Translations under genes and position numbers: made by a program
The notes under the pieces: generated by a model
Databases searched by the model: none
Told to the model about the DNA's origin: nothing
What the model saw: the letters and a program-made list of their open reading frames with translations, nothing else
From: Verrucosispora sp. NA02020
GTDB lineage: Bacteria > Actinomycetota > Actinomycetes > Mycobacteriales > Micromonosporaceae
Direction: 5' to 3'
Length of the DNA stretch: 64,000 bases
Assembly (NCBI RefSeq): GCF_013364215.1
Contig: NZ_CP054923.1
Coordinates: 4,526,001 to 4,590,000 of the forward strand
Shown: in pieces, positions 34,762 to 45,311 of the stretch
How the letters are laid out: the number at the start of each line of letters is the position of its first letter
Numbering within the stretch: position 1 is the first letter of the stretch

Positions 34762-34795
34762 CGGCCGGGCCGGGCGTGACCGTACGGCCCGGCCG
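34762..34795 (+). terminator. Terminator after small hypothetical gene
   Basis: An 11-bp stem (CGGCCGGGCCG against CGGCCCGGCCG) lies five bases past the stop and just ahead of repeat A copy 5. Confidence 0.65.
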
Positions 34796-34807
34796 GCGGT
34801 GCCGCGT

Positions 34808-34861
34808 GCAAGGAGGGGTCCCCTGCTATACACGAGGCGTTAGCAGGGGACCCCTCCTTGC
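34808..34861 (+). repeat. 54-nt palindromic repeat, family A, copy 5 (forward)
   Basis: Perfectly paired outer arms GCAAGGAGGGG and CCCCTCCTTGC with the loop TATACACGAGGCGTTA. It lies between convergent genes, 31 bases before the DUF3140 stop. Confidence 0.92.
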
Positions 34862-34891
34862 ACCGCAGGCGCCGGTGCGAGCGGGCGCGGT

Positions 34892-35242
34892 TCAGCGTTC
34901 GACGAGCACGTCGTGCCCGAGGTCGAGCAGGGAGTGCCGCCACTCGTCGTCGGCGTTGCCCCGGCGCGGCTTCTCCGCGGTCAGCGACCGGATCCGTTCG
35001 ACCGCCTCCCGCATCACCCCGACGTCCTCGGGTGTCAGGTCCACCTTGCGTTTGCGCAGCACGGCGAGGATCTGCCGGCCCGGCTCGGGCAGGTTCAGGT
35101 CCGGGTCCGGGCCGAACGCCTCCTCGCCGGAGCCCCGGGTCAGCAGCCACTGCCGAAGCTGTTCGGAGGGCACGTTGACCTCGGCGTGGAAGTCCTCCCA
35201 GAGCACCTCCACCTCGGGGTCGAGCCGCTGCTCGCGTACCAT
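34892..35242 (-). CDS. DUF3140 family protein
   Basis: A 116-residue protein of the DUF3140 family: VLWEDFHAEVNVPSEQLRQWL, then ILAVLRKRKVDLTPEDVGVMREAV and the C-terminal EWRHSLLDLGHD. Start at ATG 35242, which overlaps the stop of the upstream small gene by one base (TGATG) and has GGAGG five to six bases ahead. Function is not established; relatives are small cytosolic proteins often found near stress genes. It is the third gene of a possible operon with the ClpC-like gene. Confidence 0.85.
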   Translation of the reverse strand: MVREQRLDPEVEVLWEDFHAEVNVPSEQLRQWLLTRGSGEEAFGPDPDLNLPEPGRQILAVLRKRKVDLTPEDVGVMREAVERIRSLTAEKPRRGNADDEWRHSLLDLGHDVLVER

Positions 35243-35406
35243 CACGCCTCCTCTCCGGGCCGCGACCCGGCGTCGTCCGGATGCCCCTCGTCGGTCTGCC
35301 CGCCCAGCCCCTCCGCCGGCACCTGCACCCGGCTCGGGTTGGCGGTCGGCGGCGCCAGGATCGGGTCGCTGCGTTCGTCGTCCCGGGCCTCGTCCGGTTC
35401 CGTCAT
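35242..35406 (-). CDS. Small hypothetical protein (54 aa)
   Basis: A short reading frame starting MTEPDEARDDERSDPIL and ending AGSRPGEEA. The TGATG overlap with the DUF3140 gene, a purine-rich site (GAGGGGCAGGCG) ahead of the ATG, and only 26 bases from the ClpC-like stop support it. It is acidic and probably disordered. No family is recognised. Confidence 0.55.
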   Translation of the reverse strand: MTEPDEARDDERSDPILAPPTANPSRVQVPAEGLGGQTDEGHPDDAGSRPGEEA

Positions 35407-35432
35407 CGCCTGCCCCTCTCCGGTCGTCTGCG

Positions 35433-37988
<2,556 letters not shown>

Positions 37989-38135
37989 CTCTGTCCTCCG
38001 CGGTCGGCGCGAGACGGTCGGCACGGGCTACCCGGCCCCAGGCCGGACAAACGCCACCGACGGGCACCGGCCGGGACGGCACCCGGTCGGGCGTGCCGCA
38101 CCGCAGGGCGGTCGGGTGGATGGCAGGGTGGGCGG

Positions 38136-38513
38136 ATGGAGTCGACCCCGCTGCTGATCGTGGACGCCGCCAACGTCGTCGGGTCCCGCCCGGACGGCTG
38201 GTGGCGGGACCGGGCCGGCGCCACCGCCCGACTACGGGACACGCTGGCCCCGGTGGGCGGACGCGGCGTACCGCCGGAGGTGTCCCCACCGGTCGAGGTG
38301 GTGCTGGTGGTGGAGGGCGCCGCGCGGGACGTACCCGGCGTCGACGGGGTCCGGGTGGTCGCGGCCGACGGCTCCGGCGACGACGCCGTGGTCGAGCTGG
38401 TCGCCGACGCCGGTCAACGGCGCCGGGTGGTGGTCACCGCCGATCGGGCGCTGCGGGACCGGGTGACCGCGCTCGGCGCGGAGGTGTACGGCCCCCGCTG
38501 GCTGCGTGGCTGA
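38136..38513 (+). CDS. NYN/PIN-like (YacP-type) nuclease
   Basis: A 125-residue protein with the layout of a NYN/PIN-fold RNase. LLIVDAANVVGS gives the first acidic residue (D10), GSGDDAVVELV supplies the middle acidic pair, and TADRALRDRV is the conserved Asp-Arg loop. It ends GAEVYGPRWLRG as in actinobacterial relatives. Divergent from the ClpC-like gene and just upstream of the FtsK-like operon. RNA cleavage is inferred from the fold. Confidence 0.75.
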   Translation: MESTPLLIVDAANVVGSRPDGWWRDRAGATARLRDTLAPVGGRGVPPEVSPPVEVVLVVEGAARDVPGVDGVRVVAADGSGDDAVVELVADAGQRRRVVVTADRALRDRVTALGAEVYGPRWLRG

Positions 38514-38686
38514 CCGGGCGGGCGCCGGTCGCCCTGCGTGACCCTCCGACCTCGGGTCCCACGAATCGGACTCGCCGCGCCTGCGGTCGACAACCGGTCA
38601 GTAGGGCAGCAACACTGACAGGGTATGTTCGTCCCCCGACCGGCATAGGCTCTAATGGAGTCCTCCCCGCCCCCAGGAGGTTCCGC
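38514..38686 (+). promoter_or_regulatory. Promoter region of FtsK/EccC-like operon
   Basis: The 173-bp gap has a less GC-rich stretch at 38600-38660 containing TAGGCT (38646-38651) as a possible -10 element, but no clear -35. A strong CAGGAGG ribosome site precedes the GTG at 38687. The assignment as operon promoter rests on the tight packing of the four genes that follow. Confidence 0.45.
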
Positions 38687-38947
38687 GTGGCGAGCGTCGC
38701 CGAGCTCAAGGCAGCCATCGATGTCGCGCTTCAGCAGATCGGTGACGGCCAGAGCGCCGTGCAGGCCGCCGGCGAGAAACTGGCCGAGGCGCAACAGACG
38801 CTGGCGGGCGCCCTGGAGGGCAGCGGCCACACCACCGTCGAGGCGGCTCAGGCGTCGTTGACGCAGGCCAGCCAGGAGTTGGAGGAGTGCCTCGCCGCGA
38901 CGCTCGTCGCGGTCGAGCAGGCCCAGCAGTACGTCGCGACGCTGTAG
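38687..38947 (+). CDS. Small helical-hairpin protein (WXG100-sized), operon gene 1
   Basis: An 86-residue protein predicted to be two long amphipathic helices (about 4-42 and 50-84) joined by a Gly/Ser turn (EGSGHTT, 43-49). It has no Trp, so it lacks the WXG motif, but length and topology are those of ESX/WXG100 substrates. No signal peptide. GTG start with CAGGAGG. It opens a four-gene operon with an FtsK-type ATPase and a membrane protein. A role as secreted substrate, chaperone or adaptor is inference; it could equally be a structural coiled-coil subunit. Confidence 0.75.
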   Translation: MASVAELKAAIDVALQQIGDGQSAVQAAGEKLAEAQQTLAGALEGSGHTTVEAAQASLTQASQELEECLAATLVAVEQAQQYVATL

Positions 38948-38955
38948 GGGCGGGC

Positions 38956-39975
38956 GTGTCCATCGTCGAGGACGTCGGCGCACAGGTCCGGGCCGCTGCC
39001 GAGGACCTGCCCATGGGACTGCTCGGGCAGGCGCTGGAGAAGTTCGGGCTGGCCGCCGAACGGCTGCGCTGGGTGCGGCAGGAGTCGGCCAACCCGTTGG
39101 GCGTGCCGGAGCTCTCCGCCGCGACCGAGCACGCCGAGACCGCCGGGTACGCGCTGCGCGTCGCCCAGGAGCAGCTCACCGCGTACCTGGCCGCGATCGG
39201 GCTGGCCCCCGACGGTGCCGCGCCGCCGCCGGTCGGTGACCAGGAGCGTCGCCCGGCCCACGACGCCCCCCGGGCCGCCGAGCCGGTGGCCGACGCCCCG
39301 GAGGCCGCCGGTGAGGTGCGGCTGCGCCGCTGGTGGTCGGTGCGGGTGGCGGAGCTGACCGGCGGCCGCGAGGGCCCGGCCGAGGAACCCGACGAGCGCA
39401 TCGCCGACTCCCAGGAACTGCTGCGCCGGGTGGTTCGCGGGGTCCGCTCCGGCGACCGCGACCGGCTGCACCGTGACCTGCGCGGCGCGCACGCCGACGT
39501 CGGCCTGGGGCTGGCCGCGGTGGCCCCGCCGATGCTGCGCGACCTCGCCGCCGAGCTGCTCGGCCATCCGCCGCGCGGCGACGACCTGTCCCGGCTGCGG
39601 CGCGAGCTGGACGGCCGGGTCCGGGACCTGCTGCCCGGCCTGCCCGCCCCGGTGCTGGACACGCTGCTGACCCGGGTCTGCCGGATGCCTCCGCCGCGTC
39701 GGGGCGAGGACGAGCAGCCGCACGCCGCCGACCCGGCGGTCACCGCCGGGGTGCTCACCGGCGTCCTGCTCGACCGACTCGGCCGCGACCTGCCCGCCGA
39801 CGGCGATGAAAGGAAGGGCCCCCTGTTAACGCCTCAGGTAGTAAAGGGGTCCCCTCCTCACGCCGGCGACGCACCCCGCACCACTGCGAAGGGCGGTTCG
39901 GGCGCGGGCACACCCGGCGCACGGCCGTTCGGCGGGGCGGGTCCGCGCCGACCGGGACACGGTGTCGATGGCTGA
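38956..39975 (+). CDS. Helical protein with repeat-derived C-terminal segment, operon gene 2
   Basis: A 339-residue protein starting at GTG 38956, eight bases after gene 1. The first ~75 residues form another predicted helical hairpin (LGQALEKFGLAAERLRW, then LSAATEHAETAGYALRVAQEQL). A proline-rich linker and a second helical domain (about 135-250) follow. Residues 285-302 are encoded by a complete family A palindromic repeat, and the last ~37 residues are Gly/Pro/Arg-rich. The original C-terminus has therefore probably been replaced. The stop overlaps the ATPase start (ATGGCTGA). Function unknown; linked to the ATPase by operon structure. Confidence 0.75.
   Translation: MSIVEDVGAQVRAAAEDLPMGLLGQALEKFGLAAERLRWVRQESANPLGVPELSAATEHAETAGYALRVAQEQLTAYLAAIGLAPDGAAPPPVGDQERRPAHDAPRAAEPVADAPEAAGEVRLRRWWSVRVAELTGGREGPAEEPDERIADSQELLRRVVRGVRSGDRDRLHRDLRGAHADVGLGLAAVAPPMLRDLAAELLGHPPRGDDLSRLRRELDGRVRDLLPGLPAPVLDTLLTRVCRMPPPRRGEDEQPHAADPAVTAGVLTGVLLDRLGRDLPADGDERKGPLLTPQVVKGSPPHAGDAPRTTAKGGSGAGTPGARPFGGAGPRRPGHGVDG
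39808..39861 (-). repeat. 54-nt palindromic repeat, family A, copy 6 (reverse, inside a CDS)
   Basis: Arms GAAAGGAAGGG and CCCCTCCTCAC; the loop contains TTAACGCCTCAGGTAGTA in reverse orientation. It is translated in frame as residues 285-302 of operon gene 2. 54 is a multiple of three, so insertion keeps the frame. Confidence 0.88.
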
Positions 39976-42637
39976 CCGGCGCAGCCAGCTGGTCGCCCGG
40001 GTCCGGGAACTGCTCGCCGAGGCACTCGGCGCGTCCCGCACCCGGTCCGCCACGGCCCAGACGACGCTGGCCGCCGCCCGCGACCGGGCGGTACGCGTCC
40101 GGCGCGCGGCGGTCGGCGTACCGGAACGGGTGGGTGCCGAACGGGACAAACGGCTCGCCGAGATCGACGCCCGGCACGCCTCGCGGCTGGCCGCCCTGGC
40201 CCGGCGGGCCGCCGAGGCGGCGACCCGGGAGGCACCGGGTGCCGGGTCGGCGGACTGGCCGGGGTGGCGACCCACCCCCGCCACCCGGGGCGAGCCGCCG
40301 GGCGCCACCCGCGTGGGCACCATCCGGCTGCCCGACACCGAGCCGGTGCCGGCGCTGGTGTCGCTGCTCGACGGCGGGCACGTCGCGCTCGACGGCGATC
40401 CGGACGGCTGCGCCGCGGTGGTGTCGGCACTGCTGCTGCGCAGCCTCGGCCGGGCCGCGCCCGGCACCGTCCGGGTGGTCGGCTACGACCCGGACCAGCT
40501 CGGCGGCGGGCTGGCCGGGTTCGCCCCGCTGGGCACCGCCGGGCTGCTCACCTTCGTCGGCCCGGGTGGCCTGGGCCGGTTGCTGGACGACCTGGTGGAG
40601 CAGATCCGCCGGATCAACGAGACGGTGCTCGCCGGTGAGCACGCCTCGCTGCGCGAGCTGGCCGCCGCGACCGGACGACGGCCGGAGCCGTGGCGGGTGG
40701 CGGTGTTGCTCGGCGGCGACGAACTGTCCCGGCACGAGCGCGGCCAGCTCGACCGGGTGGTACGCGCCGGGGTGGCCTGCGGCGTCCACCTGATCGTGCG
40801 CGGGGTGCCGCTGCCCGACGACGCGGCGCTGACCCGGATCGTGGTCACCGCCGACGGCGCCCGGGTCGGCACCCTGCCGGTACGCCTCGACCCGCCGCCG
40901 CCGGCCACCCTGGTCACCGAGACCTGCCGGCAGATCGCCTCGGTGGTCAGCGCCGGCCCGGCACCCACCCCCTTCACCGATCTGTTGCCGCCGCCGGAGC
41001 AGATGTGGCGGGAGGACTCGGCGACCGGGTTGACCGCCCCGATCGGCGAGGGACCGCAGGGCAGACCGGTGCTGCTGACCCTCGGCGACTACCCGCCGCA
41101 CGCGTTGATCGGTGGCCCGTCCGGCACCGGCAAGACCAATCTGATCTTCGCCTGGATCGGCGCGCTCGCCGCCCGCTACTCCCCCGCCGAACTGGAGTTC
41201 TATCTCCTGGACTTCAAGGAGGGGGTGTCCTTCGCCCGGTTCGCCAAGGGACGGCGGGACCCGAGCTGGCTGCCGCACATGCGTCTGGTCGGCATCAACG
41301 TCAACACCGACCGTGAGTTCGGCCTGGCGTTGCTGCGCTTCCTCGCCGAGGAGCTGCGCCGACGCGCCGACGCGGCGAAGAAGCACGAGGTCACCAAGCT
41401 GGCCGAACTCCGCGCGGTGGACCCGACCGGGCACTGGCCCCGGATCGTTGCGGTGGTCGACGAGTTCCAGATGCTGCTGGCGGGCCGGGACGCGGTGGCC
41501 CGGGAGGCGGCCGACCTGCTGGAGGACCTGGCCCGCCGGGGCCGCTCGCAGGGCATCCACCTGGTGCTGGCCTCGCAGGACGTACGCGGCATCGAGGCAC
41601 TGTGGGGCCGTCCGGCGCTGGTCGCCCAGTTCACCCTGCGCATCGCGCTGCCCAAGGCGCTGCGCATCCTCGCCGAACGCAACGACGCCGCGCAGTCACT
41701 GCCGAAGTTCCACGCGGTGGTCAACGCCGAGTCGGGGCTGCCGGAGGGCAACGAGGTGGCCCGGATCCCGTCGGCCAGCGAGTGGGAGACCTGGAGCGAG
41801 TTGCAGCACCGGCTGTGGCGGATGCGCCCGGCCGAGGCGGCACCGGCCCGTCTCTTCGACGGTGACGCGATCCCCCGACTGGCCGAGGCACCGGACTTCC
41901 GGGCGCTGATGCCGCCGGAGGCGGGTACGCCGCGCGGCCCGGTCGCGCTGCTCGGCGAGATCATCGACGTGCAGGCCCGGTCGGCGGCGCTGCGGCTGCC
42001 CCGTGCACCGGGACGCAACCTGGCGGTGCTGGGTACCCGGATCGACGAGGCGTGTGCGGTGCTGGACGCGGCGGCCCGCTCGCTGGCCCGGCAGCACCGG
42101 CCCGGCACCGCCCGGTTCTCCATCGCCTGCCTGGATCCGGACGCCGACCCGGCGGCCAGGGCGCTCTACGAGGACCTCGCCGACGACGCCGCCTGGTACG
42201 ACGAGGAGACGGTGGCCGAGCTGATGGCCGAGACCGCCGAGGGGCTCGGTGGGCCGGGCAGCGGGGGCGGGCCGCACTACCTGCTGCTCTTCGCCGTCGA
42301 CGCGGCCTCGGGCGCGCTCGCCGCGCGGGCCGGCAGATCCACCGGGCTGGAACACCTGCGCCGGATCCTGCACGACGGCCCGGAGCGGCGTACCCACGTG
42401 CTGGCCTGGTGGCGGGGGGTGGCGCGGATGAAGGTCGACCTGGGTGGCACCGGCGCCCGCACCGACCAGATCGGTGCCTGGGTCGCCCTGGACACCCACG
42501 GCGGGGACCTGAGCGGGCCGTTGTACCCCGGCAGCGGCGGACCGGACTGGTATCCCCGGCCGTGGCGGGGACTCTTCTTCGACCGGGCGGTGCACCGCAC
42601 CGGGCAGACCATCATTCCCTACGGACCGGCCCGATGA
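39968..42637 (+). CDS. FtsK/EccC-like ATPase, operon gene 3
   Basis: An 889-residue protein. Residues 1-90 are a charged coiled coil. Residues ~125-320 look like a degenerate ATPase-fold module without Walker motifs. The central FtsK/SpoIIIE core carries Walker A GGPSGTGKT (382-390), YLLDFKEGVSF, and Walker B IVAVVDEF (493-500), followed by RRGRSQGIHLVLASQDV. Residues ~690-885 form a third, motif-less module (GRNLAVLGTRIDEACAVLD). This three-module order resembles EccC/EssC of type VII secretion, except that only the middle module is complete. No membrane segment, so the partner membrane protein downstream probably anchors it. The ATG at 39968 overlaps the gene 2 stop. DNA translocation is the alternative role. 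Confidence 0.85.
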   Translation: MADRRSQLVARVRELLAEALGASRTRSATAQTTLAAARDRAVRVRRAAVGVPERVGAERDKRLAEIDARHASRLAALARRAAEAATREAPGAGSADWPGWRPTPATRGEPPGATRVGTIRLPDTEPVPALVSLLDGGHVALDGDPDGCAAVVSALLLRSLGRAAPGTVRVVGYDPDQLGGGLAGFAPLGTAGLLTFVGPGGLGRLLDDLVEQIRRINETVLAGEHASLRELAAATGRRPEPWRVAVLLGGDELSRHERGQLDRVVRAGVACGVHLIVRGVPLPDDAALTRIVVTADGARVGTLPVRLDPPPPATLVTETCRQIASVVSAGPAPTPFTDLLPPPEQMWREDSATGLTAPIGEGPQGRPVLLTLGDYPPHALIGGPSGTGKTNLIFAWIGALAARYSPAELEFYLLDFKEGVSFARFAKGRRDPSWLPHMRLVGINVNTDREFGLALLRFLAEELRRRADAAKKHEVTKLAELRAVDPTGHWPRIVAVVDEFQMLLAGRDAVAREAADLLEDLARRGRSQGIHLVLASQDVRGIEALWGRPALVAQFTLRIALPKALRILAERNDAAQSLPKFHAVVNAESGLPEGNEVARIPSASEWETWSELQHRLWRMRPAEAAPARLFDGDAIPRLAEAPDFRALMPPEAGTPRGPVALLGEIIDVQARSAALRLPRAPGRNLAVLGTRIDEACAVLDAAARSLARQHRPGTARFSIACLDPDADPAARALYEDLADDAAWYDEETVAELMAETAEGLGGPGSGGGPHYLLLFAVDAASGALAARAGRSTGLEHLRRILHDGPERRTHVLAWWRGVARMKVDLGGTGARTDQIGAWVALDTHGGDLSGPLYPGSGGPDWYPRPWRGLFFDRAVHRTGQTIIPYGPAR

Positions 42638-43296
42638 ACGAACCGGTGACCAGCGAGACCTACGCCGCCCAGCTGCGGCGGCTCGCCGAGCTGACCGCGC
42701 GGGTGCAGGAACAACGCGCCGAGGCGAACGCCTGGTACGCCCAGCAGTGCGCGGCGGCCGACCGGGCGGTGGCCGAGTCCGCCGACGAGGTCAACCGGGC
42801 CGAGCGGGAACTGGCCGCGGCCCGCGAGTCCCAGGATCTGGTGGACTCCGAGACGGCGATGCTGTGGCAGGAGCTGAACAGCCGGCTGGGTGGCGGCGGG
42901 CGGCGGGCGGGCACACCCCCGGCGCCGACGCAGGACGCCACCGGCGATCCGATGCCGCTGCTGGACGCCGCGCGGGACCTGCTGCGCCGCACCCGCCAGC
43001 CGGGCGAGCTGCCGAACAGCGTGAACCCGCTGCTGGCGCTCTGCGGGGTGGTCGGCGGGGTGCTCGCGTACGCGCTGGGGGCGGGTGCCCGCGCGCTGGG
43101 CGGGCGGGCCGACGGTGAGCTGTCCGTGGGTCTGCCGGTGCTGGCGCTGGTGGTGACGCTGCTCGGCCCGGTGATCGGGCTGGTGCCGGCCCGCGTGATC
43201 GCCGACCGGCGGCACGCGGTGCTGAGCCCACGCCCGGTGATCGTGGTGGTGGCCGCCGGCCTGGTCACCACGCTGCTCCTGCTGATCGTGACCTGA
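42634..43296 (+). CDS. Coiled-coil protein with three membrane segments, operon gene 4
   Basis: A 220-residue protein whose ATG overlaps the ATPase stop by four bases (ATGA). Residues 8-85 form a charged coiled coil (LRRLAELTARVQEQRAEANAWY, then ADEVNRAERELAAARESQ). A Gly/Pro linker follows, then three hydrophobic segments at about 132-152, 164-186 and 201-219 with a basic stretch between the last two. It looks like the membrane anchor or pore component for the FtsK-like ATPase. No family is recognised. Confidence 0.8.
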   Translation: MNEPVTSETYAAQLRRLAELTARVQEQRAEANAWYAQQCAAADRAVAESADEVNRAERELAAARESQDLVDSETAMLWQELNSRLGGGGRRAGTPPAPTQDATGDPMPLLDAARDLLRRTRQPGELPNSVNPLLALCGVVGGVLAYALGAGARALGGRADGELSVGLPVLALVVTLLGPVIGLVPARVIADRRHAVLSPRPVIVVVAAGLVTTLLLLIVT

Positions 43297-43412
43297 GTCG
43301 GCCGACGTCCGCCCGCCGCGCCGTGACCTGGCCCGCTGCCCTCATCGCCGCACCCGGGCCCGGCACGGACCCGACAGGGCAGAGCACGGACCGGACCCGG
43401 GACCGCACGGAC

Positions 43413-43440
43413 CGGCCCGGCACCGCGCGGTGCCGGGCCG
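43413..43440. terminator. Terminator at end of FtsK-like operon
   Basis: CGGCCCGGCACC pairs perfectly with GGTGCCGGGCCG around a GCGC loop, between the convergent stops at 43296 and 43470. Confidence 0.75.
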
Positions 43441-43469
43441 ATGCCGTCGGGTGGGTACGAGTCCGGAGG

Positions 43470-44819
43470 TCAGGCGGGGACGAGTACGGCCTCACGCAGC
43501 AGTCGCCGGGTGAGCGTGAGGCGGTCGGCGTCGTCGTCGAGGCCGGGCAGGTCACCGACCCGGACGACCGACCCGGCGAGCAGGACCCGCAGCGCGGCGG
43601 TGCACTGCGCGGGCAGCGTGACCGTGCGGTCGAACAGCCGCAGCACCACCTGCTCGCCCCGCTCGTCGAGCTGTCGGTGCAGCCCGGGGCGGACGGTGAC
43701 CCGACTGTCGGCGTCCAGCGCGGCGATCGCGGCGGCCTGCGCGAGCGGTCGCAGCGGCGCCGGACGCGACGCCGGCCAGGCACGCTGCCGCAGCCGGGCC
43801 GCGACCTCGGCCGCGTCGGCCCGCAGCAGCCAGTCGCGCAGCGCCTCCACGGTCTCGGTCAGCTCCGGTTCGATGGCGTCCGGGTCGGCCAGGTCGGTGC
43901 CGAACGGCAGCGTGGCCCGCAGCCGACGGTCCTCGGCGGCCAGCGCGAGCAACTCCTCGACCAGGGCGTACCGGGTGAACGCGCGGATGCCGACGGTCAG
44001 GTGCAGGGAGCTGGTCTCCTGGGCCTGGGCGCTGTGCAGCCAGCCCCGGGGCAGATAGAGCGCGTCTCCCGGTTCGAGCACCACGTCGAGGGCGGGTGTG
44101 CCCTGGGCGGTCGCGGTGACCTCGTCGGCCCGGCCACCCCACTGCTGGCGTTCCAGCGGGTCGGGCAGCACCGGCGGGTGGATGCGCCACTGCTTGCGGC
44201 CGTCGACCTGGAGCACGAACACGTCGTGGGTGTCGTAGTGGGTGGCGAAGCCCTGGTTGCCCGCCGGTGTCAGGTAGGCGTTGACCTGCATCGGCTGCCC
44301 GACGGCCAGGCTGAGGTCACGGGTGAAGTCGATCAGCGCCGGCCAGGTGCGGTGCAGGCCCTGCAGGACGAGGGTGGCCCCGTCCGCGTACAACCGCATG
44401 ACCTTCTCGTCCAGGACCTGGTCGCCGATCTCGGCGCCGGCACCGCCGCCGCCGGTGTAGCGCGCCGCCGGCAGCACCTGGCCGTCCTTGGCCACCCGCA
44501 GGAAGGGGGTACGCAGACCGCGCCGACTGAGCAGCTCGTCGGCGTCGGCGGGGCTGAGCAGGTCGGTGAAGCCGGCCGGGTTGGGCAGCTCGGCGGCGCG
44601 GGACAGCAGCGGGGTCTGCCCCCAGTGTGCGGCGGCGAACTTGGCCGCCTCCACGCTGACGCACCGGGCCAACGCCGCCTCGGCGGTCGACGCCGACCCG
44701 CCGGGGGCCGCCGCCTCGACGGCACCGTGCGGGGCTGCCGGCTCGCGGGATGCCGCTCCCGCAGGTACGGACGGGACCGCCGGGCGGCCGTGGCCGCCCG
44801 GCGGGTCGAGTCGCGTCAT
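43470..44819 (-). CDS. JmjC/cupin-4 (ribosomal-oxygenase-like) dioxygenase
   Basis: A 449-residue Fe(II)/2-oxoglutarate oxygenase of the cupin-4 group, related to the YcfD/ROX protein hydroxylases. The iron triad is visible as H194-x-D196 (THYDTHD) and H262 in LPRGWLHSA. FVLQVDGRKQWRIH and VNAYLTPAGNQGFATHY are characteristic. The ~45 N-terminal residues are low complexity. The C-terminal 130 residues form a separate winged-helix-like region. Known relatives hydroxylate His or Arg side chains of proteins. The ATG at 44819 lies three bases after the stop of the tandem-repeat gene, so that repeat protein is a prime candidate substrate; this is inference. Confidence 0.88.
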   Translation of the reverse strand: MTRLDPPGGHGRPAVPSVPAGAASREPAAPHGAVEAAAPGGSASTAEAALARCVSVEAAKFAAAHWGQTPLLSRAAELPNPAGFTDLLSPADADELLSRRGLRTPFLRVAKDGQVLPAARYTGGGGAGAEIGDQVLDEKVMRLYADGATLVLQGLHRTWPALIDFTRDLSLAVGQPMQVNAYLTPAGNQGFATHYDTHDVFVLQVDGRKQWRIHPPVLPDPLERQQWGGRADEVTATAQGTPALDVVLEPGDALYLPRGWLHSAQAQETSSLHLTVGIRAFTRYALVEELLALAAEDRRLRATLPFGTDLADPDAIEPELTETVEALRDWLLRADAAEVAARLRQRAWPASRPAPLRPLAQAAAIAALDADSRVTVRPGLHRQLDERGEQVVLRLFDRTVTLPAQCTAALRVLLAGSVVRVGDLPGLDDDADRLTLTRRLLREAVLVPA

Positions 44820-44822
44820 CGC

Positions 44823-45128
44823 CTAGCGCGCGGCGCCGTCGGCGCCACCGTCGTGCTGGCCCGGGGTCGCGCCGCCGTCGGCCGGACCCTCGGCACTGCC
44901 GTCCGCGCCACCGTCGTGCTGGCCCGGCGTGGCACCGCCGTCAGCCGGACCCTCGGCACTGCCGTCCGCGCCACCGTCGTGCTGGCCCGGCGTGGCACCG
45001 CCGTCAGCCGGCCCCTCGGCACTGCCGTCCGCGCCACCGTCGTGCTGGCCCGGGGTCGCGCCGCCGTCAGCCGGACCCTCGAGCCCGCCGCCGCTGGTGG
45101 TCTGCATGTCATCGTCGTTGAGTGGCAT
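44823..45128 (-). CDS. Tandem-repeat protein (4 x 21 residues), possible hydroxylase substrate
   Basis: A 101-residue protein. A 16-residue leader (MPLNDDDMQTTSGGGL) is followed by four uninterrupted 21-residue repeats (17-37, 38-58, 59-79, 80-100) and a final Arg. Each repeat begins EGPADGGATPG, continues Q-H-D and ends GGADG plus two small residues, giving one His and three Asp per unit at the same places. There are no Cys, Lys or aromatic residues in the repeats. ATG 45128 has GGGAG ahead of it. The gene is immediately upstream of, and co-directional with, the JmjC oxygenase gene (three-base gap). It could be a multi-core RiPP precursor, a repetitive structural protein or a metal-binding protein; none is proven. 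Confidence 0.7.
   Translation of the reverse strand: MPLNDDDMQTTSGGGLEGPADGGATPGQHDGGADGSAEGPADGGATPGQHDGGADGSAEGPADGGATPGQHDGGADGSAEGPADGGATPGQHDGGADGAAR
44835..45086 (-). repeat. 63-bp tandem repeat, 4 units, coding
   Basis: Units run 44835-44897, 44898-44960, 44961-45023 and 45024-45086. Units 2 and 3 are almost identical; units 1 and 4 share a synonymous variant (GGGGTCGCGCCG for GGCGTGGCACCG). Differences between units are mostly silent, suggesting selection on the peptide plus gene-conversion-like exchange. Confidence 0.9.
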
Positions 45129-45311
45129 CGTGCTCCCTCGGATCAACCCGCCCCCGCCGTTGGTCGGGTGCGTCGTGCGGCGGGAGTTACCCCGCGCCCG
45201 ATCTTCTCTAACCACACTGCACCCCACCGTAGACGCCGGAACCGGCCCACACGCGCCGTTCACGGCGGTGGCGGTGGCAGGATGGACGGACCCGACCGGA
45301 TGGAGGTGCCG
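45129..45311. promoter_or_regulatory. Divergent promoter region (repeat protein/oxygenase and PIG-L)
   Basis: The 183-bp region lies between the divergent starts. A relatively AT-containing stretch at 45201-45225 (TCTTCTCTAACCACACT) is the likeliest promoter core for the minus-strand repeat-protein operon. No palindrome is obvious. Confidence 0.4.

Noticed and set aside
40009..42600. Conjugation or plasmid-transfer function for the FtsK-like gene
   Set aside because: No integrase, relaxase, replication gene or att repeat is near; gene order looks chromosomal.
43323..45311. Plus-strand frame antisense to the JmjC and repeat-protein genes
   Set aside because: It is a shadow frame; real coding on this strand starts at the PIG-L ATG at 45312.
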